Origin: Actinomycetota bacterium
Lineage (GTDB): Bacteria; Actinomycetota; Actinomycetes; Streptosporangiales; Streptosporangiaceae
DNA: 31,156 nucleotides
Reading direction: 5' to 3'
Assembly (NCBI GenBank): GCA_003168295.1
Contig: PMST01000667.1
Span: 1 to 31,156 of the forward strand
The notes beneath the pieces are model-generated. The model was not told the origin of the DNA and searched no databases. It saw only the letters and a program-made list of their open reading frames with translations. Of the stretch, positions 14,978-25,213 are shown one piece after another. Positions within the stretch are counted from its first letter, which is position 1; every line of letters starts with the position of its first letter. Both the position numbers and the translations under genes were made by a program.

Positions 14978-15661
14978 TCAGCTCGCCAGCACCTTGTCCG
15001 GGTCGTACAGGACCACGGTGCCCGCGATGAGGTCATGCAGCGCCTGATGCTTGTTGCCCGCCACGAACAGGACGAACGACGTGATCTCGGTGATGAGGCT
15101 GAGGATGCCGTCGACAATGCGGCCCACGATCTCACGCAGGGCCATGAACCAGAAACCGGCTACCTTATTGGTCTCGGGTCGCCACACGCGCATCCCGAGC
15201 ACCTGCATCGCCGGGGTCTGGCCGTTGCCCCAGACGATGAGGCCCCAGATGACGTAACCGATTCCCAGCGTGACGATGGCGAGCGGAATGGCCAGGAAAA
15301 AGGCACCGATACGGCGGCCGACGCTGGCGAGCTGCGTGCCATCCGGCAGGTTAAGGCCGGAGAGCTGGTCGAAGTACATCCCCTGCGGCACAACGTTCGG
15401 GGACTGGCCGTAGCCGTATTCGGCGGGTACCGGAGGCGCCGGGGTATAGGCGGGCCCGGACGGCTGGCCGTAGGCCTCGCCGGGCTGCTGGCCGTAGGCC
15501 TCGCCGGGCTGCTGGCCGTAAGGCTGTCCGTAGCCCTGGCCTGGCTGCTGACCGTAGCCCGGCTGCTGACCGTAGCCCGGCTGACCGGCGCCCGGGTCGG
15601 CAGGCGGCTGACTGGCCTCCTGCCCAGGTCCTGGCGTGTACGGATCTGGGAACTGACTCAC
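14978..15661 (-). CDS. RDD-family membrane protein with Gln/Gly/Pro/Tyr-rich N-terminus
   Basis: The 227-residue protein has a disordered N-terminal third (1-95) of GYGQQPG/QQPGEAYG repeats and a C-terminal RDD-type membrane region (about 105-227). The membrane part includes LASVGRRIGAFFLAIPLAIVTLGIGYVIWGLIVWGNGQTPAMQVLGMRV and the family's late block HQALHDLIAGTVVLYD. RDD proteins are small integral membrane proteins of mostly unknown role; the N-terminal low-complexity tail is common in actinobacteria. The start is GTG 15661, with AGGAAG ten bases upstream. No close partner is evident: 219 bases separate it from the sensor gene downstream and 310 bases from the permease gene upstream. Its tail shares the string QQPGEAY with the linker of the 1.6-kb kinase, though both are repetitive. 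Confidence 0.85.
   Translation of the reverse strand: MSQFPDPYTPGPGQEASQPPADPGAGQPGYGQQPGYGQQPGQGYGQPYGQQPGEAYGQQPGEAYGQPSGPAYTPAPPVPAEYGYGQSPNVVPQGMYFDQLSGLNLPDGTQLASVGRRIGAFFLAIPLAIVTLGIGYVIWGLIVWGNGQTPAMQVLGMRVWRPETNKVAGFWFMALREIVGRIVDGILSLITEITSFVLFVAGNKHQALHDLIAGTVVLYDPDKVLAS
15446..15583 (-). repeat. In-frame GYGQQPG / QQPGEAYG repeats in the RDD protein
   Basis: Imperfect repeats of 21-24 bases encode Tyr-Gly-Gln-Gln-Pro-Gly and Gln-Gln-Pro-Gly-Glu-Ala-Tyr-Gly. Two copies of the second type are nearly identical at DNA level (around 15476-15520). They form the cytoplasmic tail of the RDD protein. Confidence 0.7.
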
Positions 15662-15971
15662 GGAAATCTCACTTCCTGTATGCGCTGGCTGCAGAGCGGA
15701 CTCTATGACAGAGAAGTGACTAAACAGTAGCCCCAGCCGCCGATCGTGCGCGAACCGTTACCGGGTTTTCAGCGGCCGGAAAAAGAGCAAAAGTCCTGGT
15801 ACGTAGGCATATACCATTGAAAATTGATAATTCGCTGGACAACTTATGAGTCTTCTTCGCGCCCACATGTTTGAAAATCTCAGGGAACCTAATCATCTGG
15901 CCAATGACGTATTTTCCGCGGTCCGGAGTCAGCGAAGTAGCGCTGAGCCCATGGCGGCGCCCGGCGGCCTG
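15662..15971. other. Intergenic region with AT-rich island
   Basis: No gene is supported. Both flanking genes read leftward, so this holds the end of the arabinoside operon and the promoter of the RDD gene. Around 15775-15880 the base composition drops well below the neighbourhood, with runs such as GAAAATTGATAATTC. A 6-bp stem (15929-15934 with 15941-15946, loop of 6) 26 bases after the permease stop may be a weak terminator. Confidence 0.4.
15929..15946 (-). terminator. Weak hairpin after the arabinoside operon
   Basis: TCAGCG and CGCTGA form a 6-bp stem with a 6-base loop, starting 26 bases after the last permease stop. There is no T-run. It is the best candidate in this stretch but not a strong one. 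Confidence 0.3.
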
Positions 15972-16874
15972 CTATTTCAAGCCAGTGCCGGCCACGCCTT
16001 CGACGATCTGGCGCTGCGCCAGCAGGAACACGAAGACCAGCGGCAGGGCGCCGAGTACGGCCGAGGCCATCTGCAGGGCATTGACGATCCCGACCCCGCT
16101 GACGACCGTGCCGATTCCGGCGGGGATGGTCATCATGGTCTGGCTCGTCGCCGCCAGGAACGGCCAGAGGAAGTTATTCCAGGTCCAGACGAAGGTGAAG
16201 ATGGAGACCGCGGCGATGGCCGGACGGGCCAGCGGCAAGGCGATCCGCCGGTAGGCGGTCCACCAGCCCGCCCCGTCGACCTCGGCGGCTTGCTCCAGCG
16301 AGATCGGGATACCGTCGAAGAACTTCTTGAAGATGAAGACCGCGATAGGCGCCGGCACCTGCGGCAGCGCCAGTGCCCAGTACGTGTTGATCAGGTGGGC
16401 CGTCTGGAACTCACGGAACAGGGGGACGATGAGCGCCTGTGGCGGGATCATGATGCCGGCCAGGATGGCGGCGTAAAAGAACGCCTTCCCCCTGAACCGC
16501 CGGCGCGAGAGAGCGTAGCCGGCCATGCTCGCGGTGACCACGGTCAGCAGGGTTACCAAGATGGCGACGAACGCCGAATTGATGTACCAGCGGCCCAGGT
16601 CGGTGGCGGAGAAGACCGCGCCGTACGCGGAGAACGTGAGCTTAGGAATGGCCCAGGTAGCCGGGATGATGATCGTCGCGTTTTCCGACTTGAACGAGGT
16701 ATCGAGGGTCCAGGCGATCGGGATCAGCCAGACCAGCGCGAGCGCAATGACCACTCCGGTCACCGCCCGCCCGAACAGGTTGGCCCGCCAGTCCTTGGCG
16801 GCCCTGGGCGCGGACTGGGCCGCGCTACCGGGCTTGGCCTGCGCGGATCGCTGCCACGGGGTGCTGATAGCCAC
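15972..16874 (-). CDS. ABC sugar transporter permease, MalG/AraQ type
   Basis: The 300-residue protein is the second inner-membrane subunit of a carbohydrate ABC importer. It has about six helices (first VTGVVIALALVWLIPIAWTL, about 38-57), a TSFKS motif after helix 1, and the cytoplasmic EAA loop EQAAEVDGAGWWTAYRRIALPLARP (194-218) that docks on the ATPase. The open frame extends upstream to 17165, but that part is a shadow of the other permease gene. I chose GTG 16874, since GGGGAG lies seven bases before it; GTG 16880 would overlap the upstream TGA as GTGA and add two residues. No ATPase gene follows, so a shared ATPase of the MsiK type encoded elsewhere is expected. Substrate is inferred as an arabinose-containing oligosaccharide from the operon. 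Confidence 0.92.
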   Translation of the reverse strand: MAISTPWQRSAQAKPGSAAQSAPRAAKDWRANLFGRAVTGVVIALALVWLIPIAWTLDTSFKSENATIIIPATWAIPKLTFSAYGAVFSATDLGRWYINSAFVAILVTLLTVVTASMAGYALSRRRFRGKAFFYAAILAGIMIPPQALIVPLFREFQTAHLINTYWALALPQVPAPIAVFIFKKFFDGIPISLEQAAEVDGAGWWTAYRRIALPLARPAIAAVSIFTFVWTWNNFLWPFLAATSQTMMTIPAGIGTVVSGVGIVNALQMASAVLGALPLVFVFLLAQRQIVEGVAGTGLK

Positions 16875-16876
16875 GG

Positions 16877-17809
16877 TCACACTCCCCTTTCCTGCTTGCG
16901 GACCAGCGCCAGCCAGGCGAACGAGACCAGCAGGATGACGACGAAAAGGACCAGCGAGGCCGCGGCGGCGTAACCGACCCGCTCGCTGGTGAAGCCGGTG
17001 TCGTAGATGAACTCGATGGCGGTACGGCTGGCGTAGTTCGGGCCGCCCGCGGTGATCAGGTACACCTGATCGAAGATCTTCAGTGAGGCGATGATCTGCA
17101 GGACCGTGACCAGGGTGATGGTCCGGCCAAGCATCGGGATCGTCAGCCGCCAGGTCTGCTTCCACCGGCCGGCCCCGTCCAGGGCCGAGGCCTCGTACAG
17201 GTCACGCGGGATGTCCTGCAGGCCGGCCAGGTAGAGGACGAAGTTGAAGCCGATCGTCCACCACACGGTGACGATGACGATGGAGTACAGCGCCACATTC
17301 GGCGAGGAGAGCCAGCCGGGAGCACCGAAGCCCAGCAGGCTGAAGAACCCGCTGATGAGCCCGTAACCAGGCTCGTACAGCCAGGTCCAGATCAGCGCGA
17401 TGACGGCGGACGGCAGGATGTAGGGCAGGAAGAAGGCCAGCCGGAAGAACCACTGGGCGTGCCTGATGCGGTTGACCACGATCGCGAAGAACAACGGGAT
17501 GATCACCAGCGGCGGCGTGCTCACCAGCGTGAACAAGATGGTGTGCCACATCGCCTGCCAGAAACGGCTGTCCGAGAACAGCTCGCGGTAGTTAGCCAGG
17601 CCGGCGAAGCTGCCGAGACCCGGCAGGACGAGGCTGGTGTTGAAGAAGCTCATCACGATGTCGTAGATCAGGGGCCCGACCAGGAACAGCAGGTAGAAGA
17701 CCAGGAACGGACCCAGCAGGCCCGCGTTGCCCCAGCCGCCGCGCCTGCGCCGCTCGCGTTTGGCTTCCCTGGCGGCCGTCTTCGGCACGCTGATCGCTGT
17801 GGCCGTCAT
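16877..17809 (-). CDS. ABC sugar transporter permease, MalF/AraP type
   Basis: The 310-residue protein is the first permease of the importer. A basic, Arg-rich N-terminus (KRERRRRGG, 18-25) precedes helix 1 (LLGPFLVFYLLFLVGPLIYDIVMSF). Six helices are visible, and the EAA loop is YEASALDGAGRWKQTWRLTIP (205-225). The ATG at 17809 overlaps the stop of the binding-protein gene as ATGA, a 4-bp coupled junction. The family is the carbohydrate uptake transporter-1 group, which normally imports di- and oligosaccharides. It forms the membrane channel with the product of the gene directly downstream. Confidence 0.92.
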   Translation of the reverse strand: MTATAISVPKTAAREAKRERRRRGGWGNAGLLGPFLVFYLLFLVGPLIYDIVMSFFNTSLVLPGLGSFAGLANYRELFSDSRFWQAMWHTILFTLVSTPPLVIIPLFFAIVVNRIRHAQWFFRLAFFLPYILPSAVIALIWTWLYEPGYGLISGFFSLLGFGAPGWLSSPNVALYSIVIVTVWWTIGFNFVLYLAGLQDIPRDLYEASALDGAGRWKQTWRLTIPMLGRTITLVTVLQIIASLKIFDQVYLITAGGPNYASRTAIEFIYDTGFTSERVGYAAAASLVLFVVILLVSFAWLALVRKQERGV

Positions 17810-19227
17810 ACTGGCACCGTCTCCTTCGACAGGGTCTCGAACGACTGCCGCATTTCTGCGTACGCCGCCTGCGGCGTCAGGCTGCCCAGCATCAGGGTCC
17901 CGATGGCCGCCCCGGCGTAGTTCTCCATGTCGGACCCGGAGCCGCTGTACCAGGCGGGCGGATCGTAAACGGCATGGTTGGCGACCGAGGAGTAGTTGGA
18001 CTGCGGCTTGAGCTTGGCGTAGGCGGCCGAGTTGCGAACCGGCAGCCAGGCCGGGATGTGGCCGCCTTCAGCCCAGGTCAGGCTCTGGCCGAGCAGCGAG
18101 CGGATCATGGTCAGGGCCATGGACAGCTTCTCCGGATCGGCACTGCCCTGGCGGGGCACGATGAACGTGTGCGAATCGGCCTGGGCCACGTCGCTGCCGA
18201 ACAAGGCCGGGAACGGCTGCATGCTGAACGGCAGGTTGGCGGCCTGGTACACGTCCACTTCCCACTCTCCCTCCCAGTACAAAGCCGCGTCTCCGGCCTG
18301 GAACAGGGCGGTGCCGCCGTTGGAGTCCACGTTCGCGTTCATCAGGCCTTCGGTGGCCAGCTGGTAGATGAAGCCGAGCACCTTGGTCGCGCGTGCTTCA
18401 TCCAGGACGACCTTCTTGCCGTTGTCGGCCAAGACCTGGCCGCCGGCCTGGCTGTACAGCGTGTAGAAGAGCCGCCACGCGGTGGCCGGATCGTTCACCT
18501 GGTCGCACACGGCCGGGGTGACCCCGAGCTTCTTCAGCTTCCGCAAGACGGTGAGCATGGCCTGAGCGCTCGTGACCAGCGGGAGCTGACCGGAGCTGTC
18601 AAGCAGGCCCGCCTTATGGCACAGCCTGGTGTTGTAATACTGCACGAACGGGTGCGTATCCAGCGGGATGGCCAGCTGACGGCCGTTGAAGTGGGCCTTC
18701 GAGAACGCCAGCGGGGTAAAGTCCTTCGGCTCCATCCCGTGAGCGGCGAGCAGGTCGAGGCTGAGCGGCGTCAGCAGGCCCGGCGGCCCGAACTCGTTGA
18801 TCCGGCTGAGGTGCATGATGGCGACGTCGGGCGGGCTGCCCGAGCGGATCGCCATGGCCAGCTTCGTGTAGTAAGGATTTCCCCAGGTGAGGATCGTCGA
18901 CTCCAGGTTTACCCCGGGATGGGCCTTGGTGTACGCCGCCTCCATGGTCTCCATGTGCGAGCCGTCGCCGCCGCTCAGCAGGTTCCAGTAGACAAGAGTG
19001 GAGTTGCCCGCCCCCCCGCTGGTGCCGGTCAGCCCGGAGCCGAAGTCGTAGGTGCTGCCACAGCCGGCCGTCACCAGACTGGCCCCGAGCACGGCCGCGC
19101 CGGCCAGGAACGCGCGCCGGTTCAGCGGGCCCGCCCAGGGCGGACCCGCCTTGGGTAGGCCCGGCTGCCCCAGGGGGCGCGGTGTCGCGGCGATCATCGT
19201 GCGGCCTGACGGCTTATGCATGCTCAT
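17806..19227 (-). CDS. Tat-exported lipoprotein, family 1 sugar-binding protein
   Basis: The 473-residue protein is the extracellular substrate-binding part of the importer. The N-terminus has a twin-arginine motif (NRRAFL, Arg37-Arg38), a hydrophobic stretch and the lipobox VTAGC with Cys56, so it is probably folded before export by Tat and then anchored by lipid. The body has typical family-1 solute-binding features: YWNLLSGGDGSHMETMEAAYTKAHPGV, then VAIMHLSRINEFGPPGLLTPL. The ATG at 19227 overlaps the stop of the arabinofuranosidase gene (ATGA), and GGAG lies about five bases ahead of it, within the enzyme's last codons. Two other ATG codons (19221, 19197) could serve as starts without loss of the export signal. 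Specificity is inferred from the GH51 partner, not seen. Confidence 0.92.
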   Translation of the reverse strand: MSMHKPSGRTMIAATPRPLGQPGLPKAGPPWAGPLNRRAFLAGAAVLGASLVTAGCGSTYDFGSGLTGTSGGAGNSTLVYWNLLSGGDGSHMETMEAAYTKAHPGVNLESTILTWGNPYYTKLAMAIRSGSPPDVAIMHLSRINEFGPPGLLTPLSLDLLAAHGMEPKDFTPLAFSKAHFNGRQLAIPLDTHPFVQYYNTRLCHKAGLLDSSGQLPLVTSAQAMLTVLRKLKKLGVTPAVCDQVNDPATAWRLFYTLYSQAGGQVLADNGKKVVLDEARATKVLGFIYQLATEGLMNANVDSNGGTALFQAGDAALYWEGEWEVDVYQAANLPFSMQPFPALFGSDVAQADSHTFIVPRQGSADPEKLSMALTMIRSLLGQSLTWAEGGHIPAWLPVRNSAAYAKLKPQSNYSSVANHAVYDPPAWYSGSGSDMENYAGAAIGTLMLGSLTPQAAYAEMRQSFETLSKETVPV

Positions 19228-20696
19228 GCCAGCTCCACCTCAAGGAGGGTGAACGAGTGCGGCGCGAAACTGATGTCGATGTGCTCGCCGCCCACCTCGT
19301 GTTTGGTGGTGTTAACGCTCACATTTTGCGGGCGGGCGAAGCTGTTGGCGGCGTCCGGGCGGGACCCGTTGACTTCGTGGACGGTCATGGTTCCGGTGGC
19401 CGCGGCATCCAGCAGGCGTATCCGCGTGGCCAGCTCGCGCTCCGGGTCCCGGTTGACCACGGAGATCGTCAGCCGCCTGGACTCGGCGTCCCGGGACGCG
19501 GCCACGTCGAGCAGCTGGAACGGACCGAGATCGGCCACCCGGTACGGCCAGCGCTCCCCCTGCGGATCGGTGTGGGCGTGGATACCTGAGTCGACGAAGG
19601 TGGTCACGGCCACCTCGTGGCTGGCCGTAGCCATCAGCCGGAAGGGGTGATAGATGCTCTGCAGGAACATCCCGTCCGGGGACGTGACGATGGGCGCGAT
19701 GACGTTGACGAGCTGGGCCAGGTTGGCCATCCGCACGATCCGGCACTGCCGTACGAACACGTTCAGGTAGGTCGCGACGGCGAGCGTGTCGGCCAGGTTG
19801 TAGCTTTCCTCCAGGCGCCCGTCGTCGGTTCGGTACCAGACGTTCCATTCGTCGTACGCCACCGCGATCTCGTGGTCGATCCGCTGCTGGTAACGGGTCC
19901 GGTCGATCAGCGCGCCGGCCGCGACGAGCGCGCGCTCGGCGAAGTGCGGCGCGAGCACGTTGGACCAGTAGTCCGACGATCCCGTGTACAGGTGAATGCT
20001 GTGGAAGTCGACGTAGCGCGCCAGTCCGTCGACGACGACGCGGTCCCAGTCGTCCATCCCGGTCTGGCCGCAGCTGACCAGGCTGATGCCGGGGTCAAGA
20101 AACTTCAGCGCCTTGGCCCACTGCCTGGCCTGCCTGACGTATTCGGCCGCCGTCTGCTGCCCGATCTGCCAGTCGCCGTACATCTCGTTGCCAAGGCCCC
20201 AGTACCTGACGCGGTAGGGCTCGGCGTGGCCGTTGGCCCGGCGCCGGCTGGCCCAGTATGTGTCGCCGGTACCGTTGCAGTACTCGACCCAGGCCAGCGC
20301 CTCGTCCATGGTGCCGGTGCCCATGTTGAGGCAGAGCACGGGCTCGACGGCGGCGGCGTCGCACCACGCCATGAACTCATCGGTTCCGAAGCGGTTGGAC
20401 TCCTCGCTGCGCCAGGCCAGCTCCGGCCGCCGGGGCCGGGCGTCGGCCGGGCCGATGCCGTCGGTCCAGTGGTAACCCGAGACGAAGTTCCCGCCCGGCC
20501 ACCGGACATTACTCACGCCGAGACCACGGACGGCCGCGAGGACGTCGGTCCGGAACCCCTCGGGACCCGCCAGCGGAGATCCCTCGTCGAACACGCCGCC
20601 GTACACGCACCGCCCGAGATGCTCGGTGAAACTACCGAAGATCCGCTGGTCAAGCAGGCCGATCGGCTGGTCCGTCAGCACGTCGATCCAAGCCAC
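19224..20696 (-). CDS. abfA: Intracellular alpha-L-arabinofuranosidase, GH51
   Basis: The 490-residue enzyme removes arabinofuranosyl residues from arabino- or arabinoxylo-oligosaccharides. Sequence marks are GSFTEHLGRCVYGG (21-34), RWPGGNFVSGYHWTDGIGP (65-83), GLGNEMYGDWQIG with acid/base Glu171, and VAYDEWNVWY with nucleophile Glu283. The C-terminal part is the beta-sandwich usual for GH51. There is no signal peptide, so hydrolysis takes place in the cell after uptake by the transporter encoded downstream. The GTG start at 20696 has GAAGGAG six bases ahead. It is the first gene of the operon, and the stop overlaps the binding-protein ATG. GH51 also contains some endoglucanases, but this sequence pattern is that of the arabinofuranosidase type. 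Confidence 0.93.
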   Translation of the reverse strand: MAWIDVLTDQPIGLLDQRIFGSFTEHLGRCVYGGVFDEGSPLAGPEGFRTDVLAAVRGLGVSNVRWPGGNFVSGYHWTDGIGPADARPRRPELAWRSEESNRFGTDEFMAWCDAAAVEPVLCLNMGTGTMDEALAWVEYCNGTGDTYWASRRRANGHAEPYRVRYWGLGNEMYGDWQIGQQTAAEYVRQARQWAKALKFLDPGISLVSCGQTGMDDWDRVVVDGLARYVDFHSIHLYTGSSDYWSNVLAPHFAERALVAAGALIDRTRYQQRIDHEIAVAYDEWNVWYRTDDGRLEESYNLADTLAVATYLNVFVRQCRIVRMANLAQLVNVIAPIVTSPDGMFLQSIYHPFRLMATASHEVAVTTFVDSGIHAHTDPQGERWPYRVADLGPFQLLDVAASRDAESRRLTISVVNRDPERELATRIRLLDAAATGTMTVHEVNGSRPDAANSFARPQNVSVNTTKHEVGGEHIDISFAPHSFTLLEVELA

Positions 20697-20727
20697 AGAC
20701 TGCTCCTTCGGTTAGGTCCTGGTTTGT

Positions 20728-20756
20728 CCGCTACCCTCCGAGCCGCGGATAAACAA
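20728..20756 (-). promoter_or_regulatory. Candidate promoter of the arabinoside operon
   Basis: On the minus strand TTGTTT (20756-20751) and TAGCGG (20733-20728) are separated by exactly 17 bases. The -35 is fair and the -10 is weak. Transcription would start about 25 bases before the GTG, leaving room for the ribosome site. Confidence 0.45.
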
Positions 20757-20768
20757 GATCACCGAAAG

Positions 20769-20788
20769 GAAGGAAACGCCTTTCCTTC
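20769..20788. promoter_or_regulatory. 20-bp near-palindromic operator candidate, GAAGGAAACGCCTTTCCTTC
   Basis: Nine of ten base pairs match across the centre (only 20777/20780 fails). The GGAAACG/CTTTCC core looks like a LacI-family operator, the usual control of such sugar operons in actinobacteria. It lies 13 bases upstream of the proposed -35. It is also between the SsgA-like gene and the operon, so an RNA hairpin ending the SsgA-like message is an alternative. Confidence 0.5.
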
Positions 20789-20856
20789 GAGCAGCCCCGT
20801 TGGACATGCCGGCGGCCGGGCCGCAGTGGCCCGGCCGCGGCATCCCCCCCGGGTCG

Positions 20857-21318
20857 TTACGCCTCGCTGAGCAGGTCGGTCAGCTCGGCGTCAAAGTTCA
20901 GGTACGACGACTCCTGCCCGGTCCCCACCAGCTGGTAGGTCCGCTGCAGGAAGTCTTCGATCGCCCTGGCGCTGACCTCGAACTGCGCCTGCCCGAAGGG
21001 CGAGCTCATCGCGATGTTCAAGATCGCGTTCCCGGCAGCAGCGCCGATGGCCACCACGTCCGGGTCACACGATGCCGCTGACGGCCAGGCCCGGACATCA
21101 CCCAGACCCTCGCTGCCTTTGAGGCCCGCCGCAAGCAGGTCACGGGCCAGGATCCACTCCACCGGCTCATCCGTGCCCACCTCAAACGCCATCCGGATCG
21201 CGTACGGATCCGCGCAGCTGTAGGACAGCCCCGCCGTCAGCGGCACGATCGTGCGCTCCGGCCCGACCAGCCCCAGGCCCAGCTCCGCTGAGATCTCAGT
21301 ACGGCTGCTGCTTATCAT
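20857..21318 (-). CDS. SsgA-like (SALP) sporulation/cell-division protein
   Basis: The 153-residue cytoplasmic protein belongs to the SsgA/SsgB family, found only in morphologically complex actinobacteria, where members guide septum placement (SsgB recruits FtsZ) and spore wall formation. The family core is plain: SCADPYAIRMAFEVGTDEPVEWILARDLLAAGL (34-66), then GDVRAWPS (73-80), a strand region ending SSPFGQAQFEVSARAIEDFLQRTY (104-127) and the acidic C-terminal LNFDAELTDLLSEA. Length is typical. The region 81-103 has a longer Ala-rich insertion (GAAAGNAILNIAM) than I expect from SsgB, so it is better called a SALP than SsgB. The start is supported by AAAGGA about seven bases before ATG 21318. 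It stands alone between mccA and the arabinoside operon. Confidence 0.88.
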   Translation of the reverse strand: MISSSRTEISAELGLGLVGPERTIVPLTAGLSYSCADPYAIRMAFEVGTDEPVEWILARDLLAAGLKGSEGLGDVRAWPSAASCDPDVVAIGAAAGNAILNIAMSSPFGQAQFEVSARAIEDFLQRTYQLVGTGQESSYLNFDAELTDLLSEA

Positions 21319-21495
21319 CTGCCATTCCTTTCCCCATCACCGGCGACACGGAACGACCAGATAATGCTGGCCTGAAGCGTGATCTTCATCTACCCGTGAT
21401 ACTTGCCGGTGCGGGTAGCCGGCCGGGTGCGCCGTCGGGTGCAGAACGGTTGCAGTCAGGGATGCGGTCAGGCTGAGCAGACCGCGGCGGGGCCC

Positions 21496-23508
21496 TTAGC
21501 CCGGCAGTCCGGGATCGGGATCGGGATCGGGATCGGGAGCGGGGTCTGGGTCGAGGCGGGCGAGCACTTGGTCCAGCTTTACTTGCTGGCCGGCCCGCAC
21601 GAGCAGGTCGACGACGGTGCCGTCGAACGGCGCTCGCAGCGAATGCTCCATCTTCATGGCTTCGACGATCATGATCACCTGACCGAGGCGGACCGCCTCT
21701 CCGGGCGAGGCGCTCACCGCGATGACGGTGCCGGGCATCGGGCTGCGTATATCGGCGTCGACGCTGGCCGCGCCGCGGGTCAGCGTCTCGGCCGGCCGCT
21801 CGGTCACCGCGTGAGCCGCCCCGTCCAGCCAGAGCCAGCGGGCGGGGCCATCGGCCACCATGTACACCGGCCGTGTGGTCCCCGCTGCGGTCAGCGTGAA
21901 GCCGCCCGCCCAGGGCGACGCGGACGCGGCGACCGGCGGTTCGGCATCCACCTCGACCCACGCGCCTTGCGGGGTGCCGGTGACCCGCAGGACGCGCGTG
22001 CCGCCGCCCGGCGTCGATACCGTCCAGCAGATCGGGGCCGAGCCGGCCAGCCGCCAGCCGTCCGGGACGTCCCACGGGTCATCGGTGGCAGGCCGCATCT
22101 CGAGCAGGCGCCCGACGGCGTAGGCGAGGAGGAGCTCACCGGGTTCGGCCGGCTCGACCAGAGAGTCCAGGTGACGCTCGATCAGGCCGGTGTCCAGCCG
22201 CCCGGCCCGCACGTCGGGATCGGCGACCAGGGCGCGTAGGAAGGAGCCGTTGGTCCGCACGCCGAGGACGACGTTGGCCGCAAGCGCCTGGTCCAGCCGG
22301 GACAGCGCGATGGCACGATCGGCGCCCCAGGCGATGACCTTGCTCAGCATCGGGTCGTACGACGAGGAGATCTCGGCGCCCTCGGCGAGGGAGCTGTCGA
22401 CCCGTATCCCGTCTCCGGACGGCTCGCGGACCAGCAGGGCGCGCCCGCCGGTCGGCAGGAACCCGCGCGCCGGATCCTCGGCGTACAGCCTGGCCTCGAC
22501 CGCGTGGCCGGTCAGCCGGACGTCGCCCTGGGTGAAGCCGAGCCGCTCGCCGGCGGCCACCCGGAGTTGCTGCTCCACCAAGTCGAGCCCGGTCACCAGC
22601 TCGGTCACCGGGTGCTCGACCTGGAGCCGGGTGTTCATCTCCATGAAGAAGAACTCGGCCGGCGCCGCCGAGGCGACGATGAACTCCACCGTGCCCGCGC
22701 CGGTGTAAGCGACCGCTCGGGCCGTTTCGGTGGCTGCCGCGCCGATGCGCTGCCTGGTGGCCTCGTCCAGGAGCGCGGACGGCGCCTCCTCGATGATCTT
22801 CTGGTGCCGCCGCTGCAGGCTGCACTCCCGCTCGCCCAGGTGGACCGTCGTGCCGAAGCCATCCGCGAGCACCTGGACCTCGATGTGCCGCGGGTCGGGC
22901 ACGAAGCGCTCGATGAACAGCGTGTCGTCACCGAAGGAGGTGGCGGCCTCGCGGCGGGCCGAGGCCAGCGCCGCCGCGAGCCCGTCCGGCTCGTGTACCA
23001 GCCGCATGCCCTTGCCGCCGCCGCCCGCGGACGGCTTGACCATGAGGGGATAGCCGACCTGTCTGGCCGCGCGGATCAGGTCCGCATCCGACAGGCCGGC
23101 CTCGGCGCGGCCGGGGACCACGCGGACCCCGGCCGCCGCGACGGTCTGCTTGGCCCTGATCTTGTCGCCCATCGTCTCAATGGCCTGCGGCGAAGGACCG
23201 ATGAAGACCAGCCCGGCGGCGGCGCAGGCCCGCGCGAAGGCGTCGTTCTCGGCCAGGAAGCCATAGCCGGGATGAACCGCCTGAGCACCGGTCGCCGCAG
23301 CGGCGTCCAGGATCCGGTCGGCCGACAGGTAACTCGACGCGGCGGCCGCGGGCCCGATCCGGATCGCGACGTCGGCGTCCCGGACATGCCGGGCGCCCGC
23401 GTCCGCGTCGCTGTAGACGGCCACTGAGCGGATACCCATCCGGCGCAGCGTCCTGATCACCCGGACGGCGATCTCCCCCCGGTTGGCGATCAGCACGGTG
23501 TCGAACAC
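21496..23508 (-). CDS. accA1: Biotin carboxylase / BCCP subunit of acyl-CoA carboxylase (methylcrotonyl-CoA type)
   Basis: The 670-residue alpha subunit carboxylates biotin with ATP and bicarbonate and carries it to the beta subunit. The biotin carboxylase part has [13 protein letters not shown] (8-20), ATP-grasp loop GGGGKG (162-167), [18 protein letters not shown] (226-243) and [14 protein letters not shown] (290-303). A middle region (about 450-575) links it to the biotinyl domain (about 585-653), with biotin-acceptor Lys619 in EAMKMEH. A tail of Asp-Pro repeats follows (653-666), encoded by a GGGATC microsatellite. The GTG start at 23508 has GGGGAG five bases upstream and lies 15 bases after the beta gene, so the two are co-expressed. 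I read the pair as methylcrotonyl-CoA carboxylase (leucine breakdown) because of the beta subunit; other acyl-CoA substrates remain possible. Confidence 0.92.
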   Translation of the reverse strand: MFDTVLIANRGEIAVRVIRTLRRMGIRSVAVYSDADAGARHVRDADVAIRIGPAAAASSYLSADRILDAAAATGAQAVHPGYGFLAENDAFARACAAAGLVFIGPSPQAIETMGDKIRAKQTVAAAGVRVVPGRAEAGLSDADLIRAARQVGYPLMVKPSAGGGGKGMRLVHEPDGLAAALASARREAATSFGDDTLFIERFVPDPRHIEVQVLADGFGTTVHLGERECSLQRRHQKIIEEAPSALLDEATRQRIGAAATETARAVAYTGAGTVEFIVASAAPAEFFFMEMNTRLQVEHPVTELVTGLDLVEQQLRVAAGERLGFTQGDVRLTGHAVEARLYAEDPARGFLPTGGRALLVREPSGDGIRVDSSLAEGAEISSSYDPMLSKVIAWGADRAIALSRLDQALAANVVLGVRTNGSFLRALVADPDVRAGRLDTGLIERHLDSLVEPAEPGELLLAYAVGRLLEMRPATDDPWDVPDGWRLAGSAPICWTVSTPGGGTRVLRVTGTPQGAWVEVDAEPPVAASASPWAGGFTLTAAGTTRPVYMVADGPARWLWLDGAAHAVTERPAETLTRGAASVDADIRSPMPGTVIAVSASPGEAVRLGQVIMIVEAMKMEHSLRAPFDGTVVDLLVRAGQQVKLDQVLARLDPDPAPDPDPDPDPGLPG
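21511..21552 (-). repeat. GGGATC hexamer microsatellite at the 3' end of the carboxylase alpha gene
   Basis: Four perfect copies of GGGATC (21511-21534) are followed by degenerate ones (GGGAGC, GGGGTC, TGGGTC). On the minus strand they encode alternating Asp-Pro. Slippage by whole units would keep the frame and only change tail length. Confidence 0.85.
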
Positions 23509-23523
23509 GAGCGCTCCCCCTTC

Positions 23524-25128
<1,605 letters not shown>

Positions 25129-25213
25129 GTATAGCTGAGGGTAGCGGCCGGAGGGGCGTGCTGCACCTGGTGGGGGACCTTTCGGGGCTCTGAGGGTTCA
25201 GGCGCGGTCACGA

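Noticed and set aside
16875..17165. N-terminal extension of the second permease frame
   Set aside because: It lies within the first permease gene in another frame and reads as Arg/His-rich nonsense; the true start is the GTG near 16874.
17974..19158. 394-codon plus-strand frame opposite the sugar-binding protein
   Set aside because: Antisense shadow; the minus-strand frame has a Tat signal and lipobox and fits the operon.
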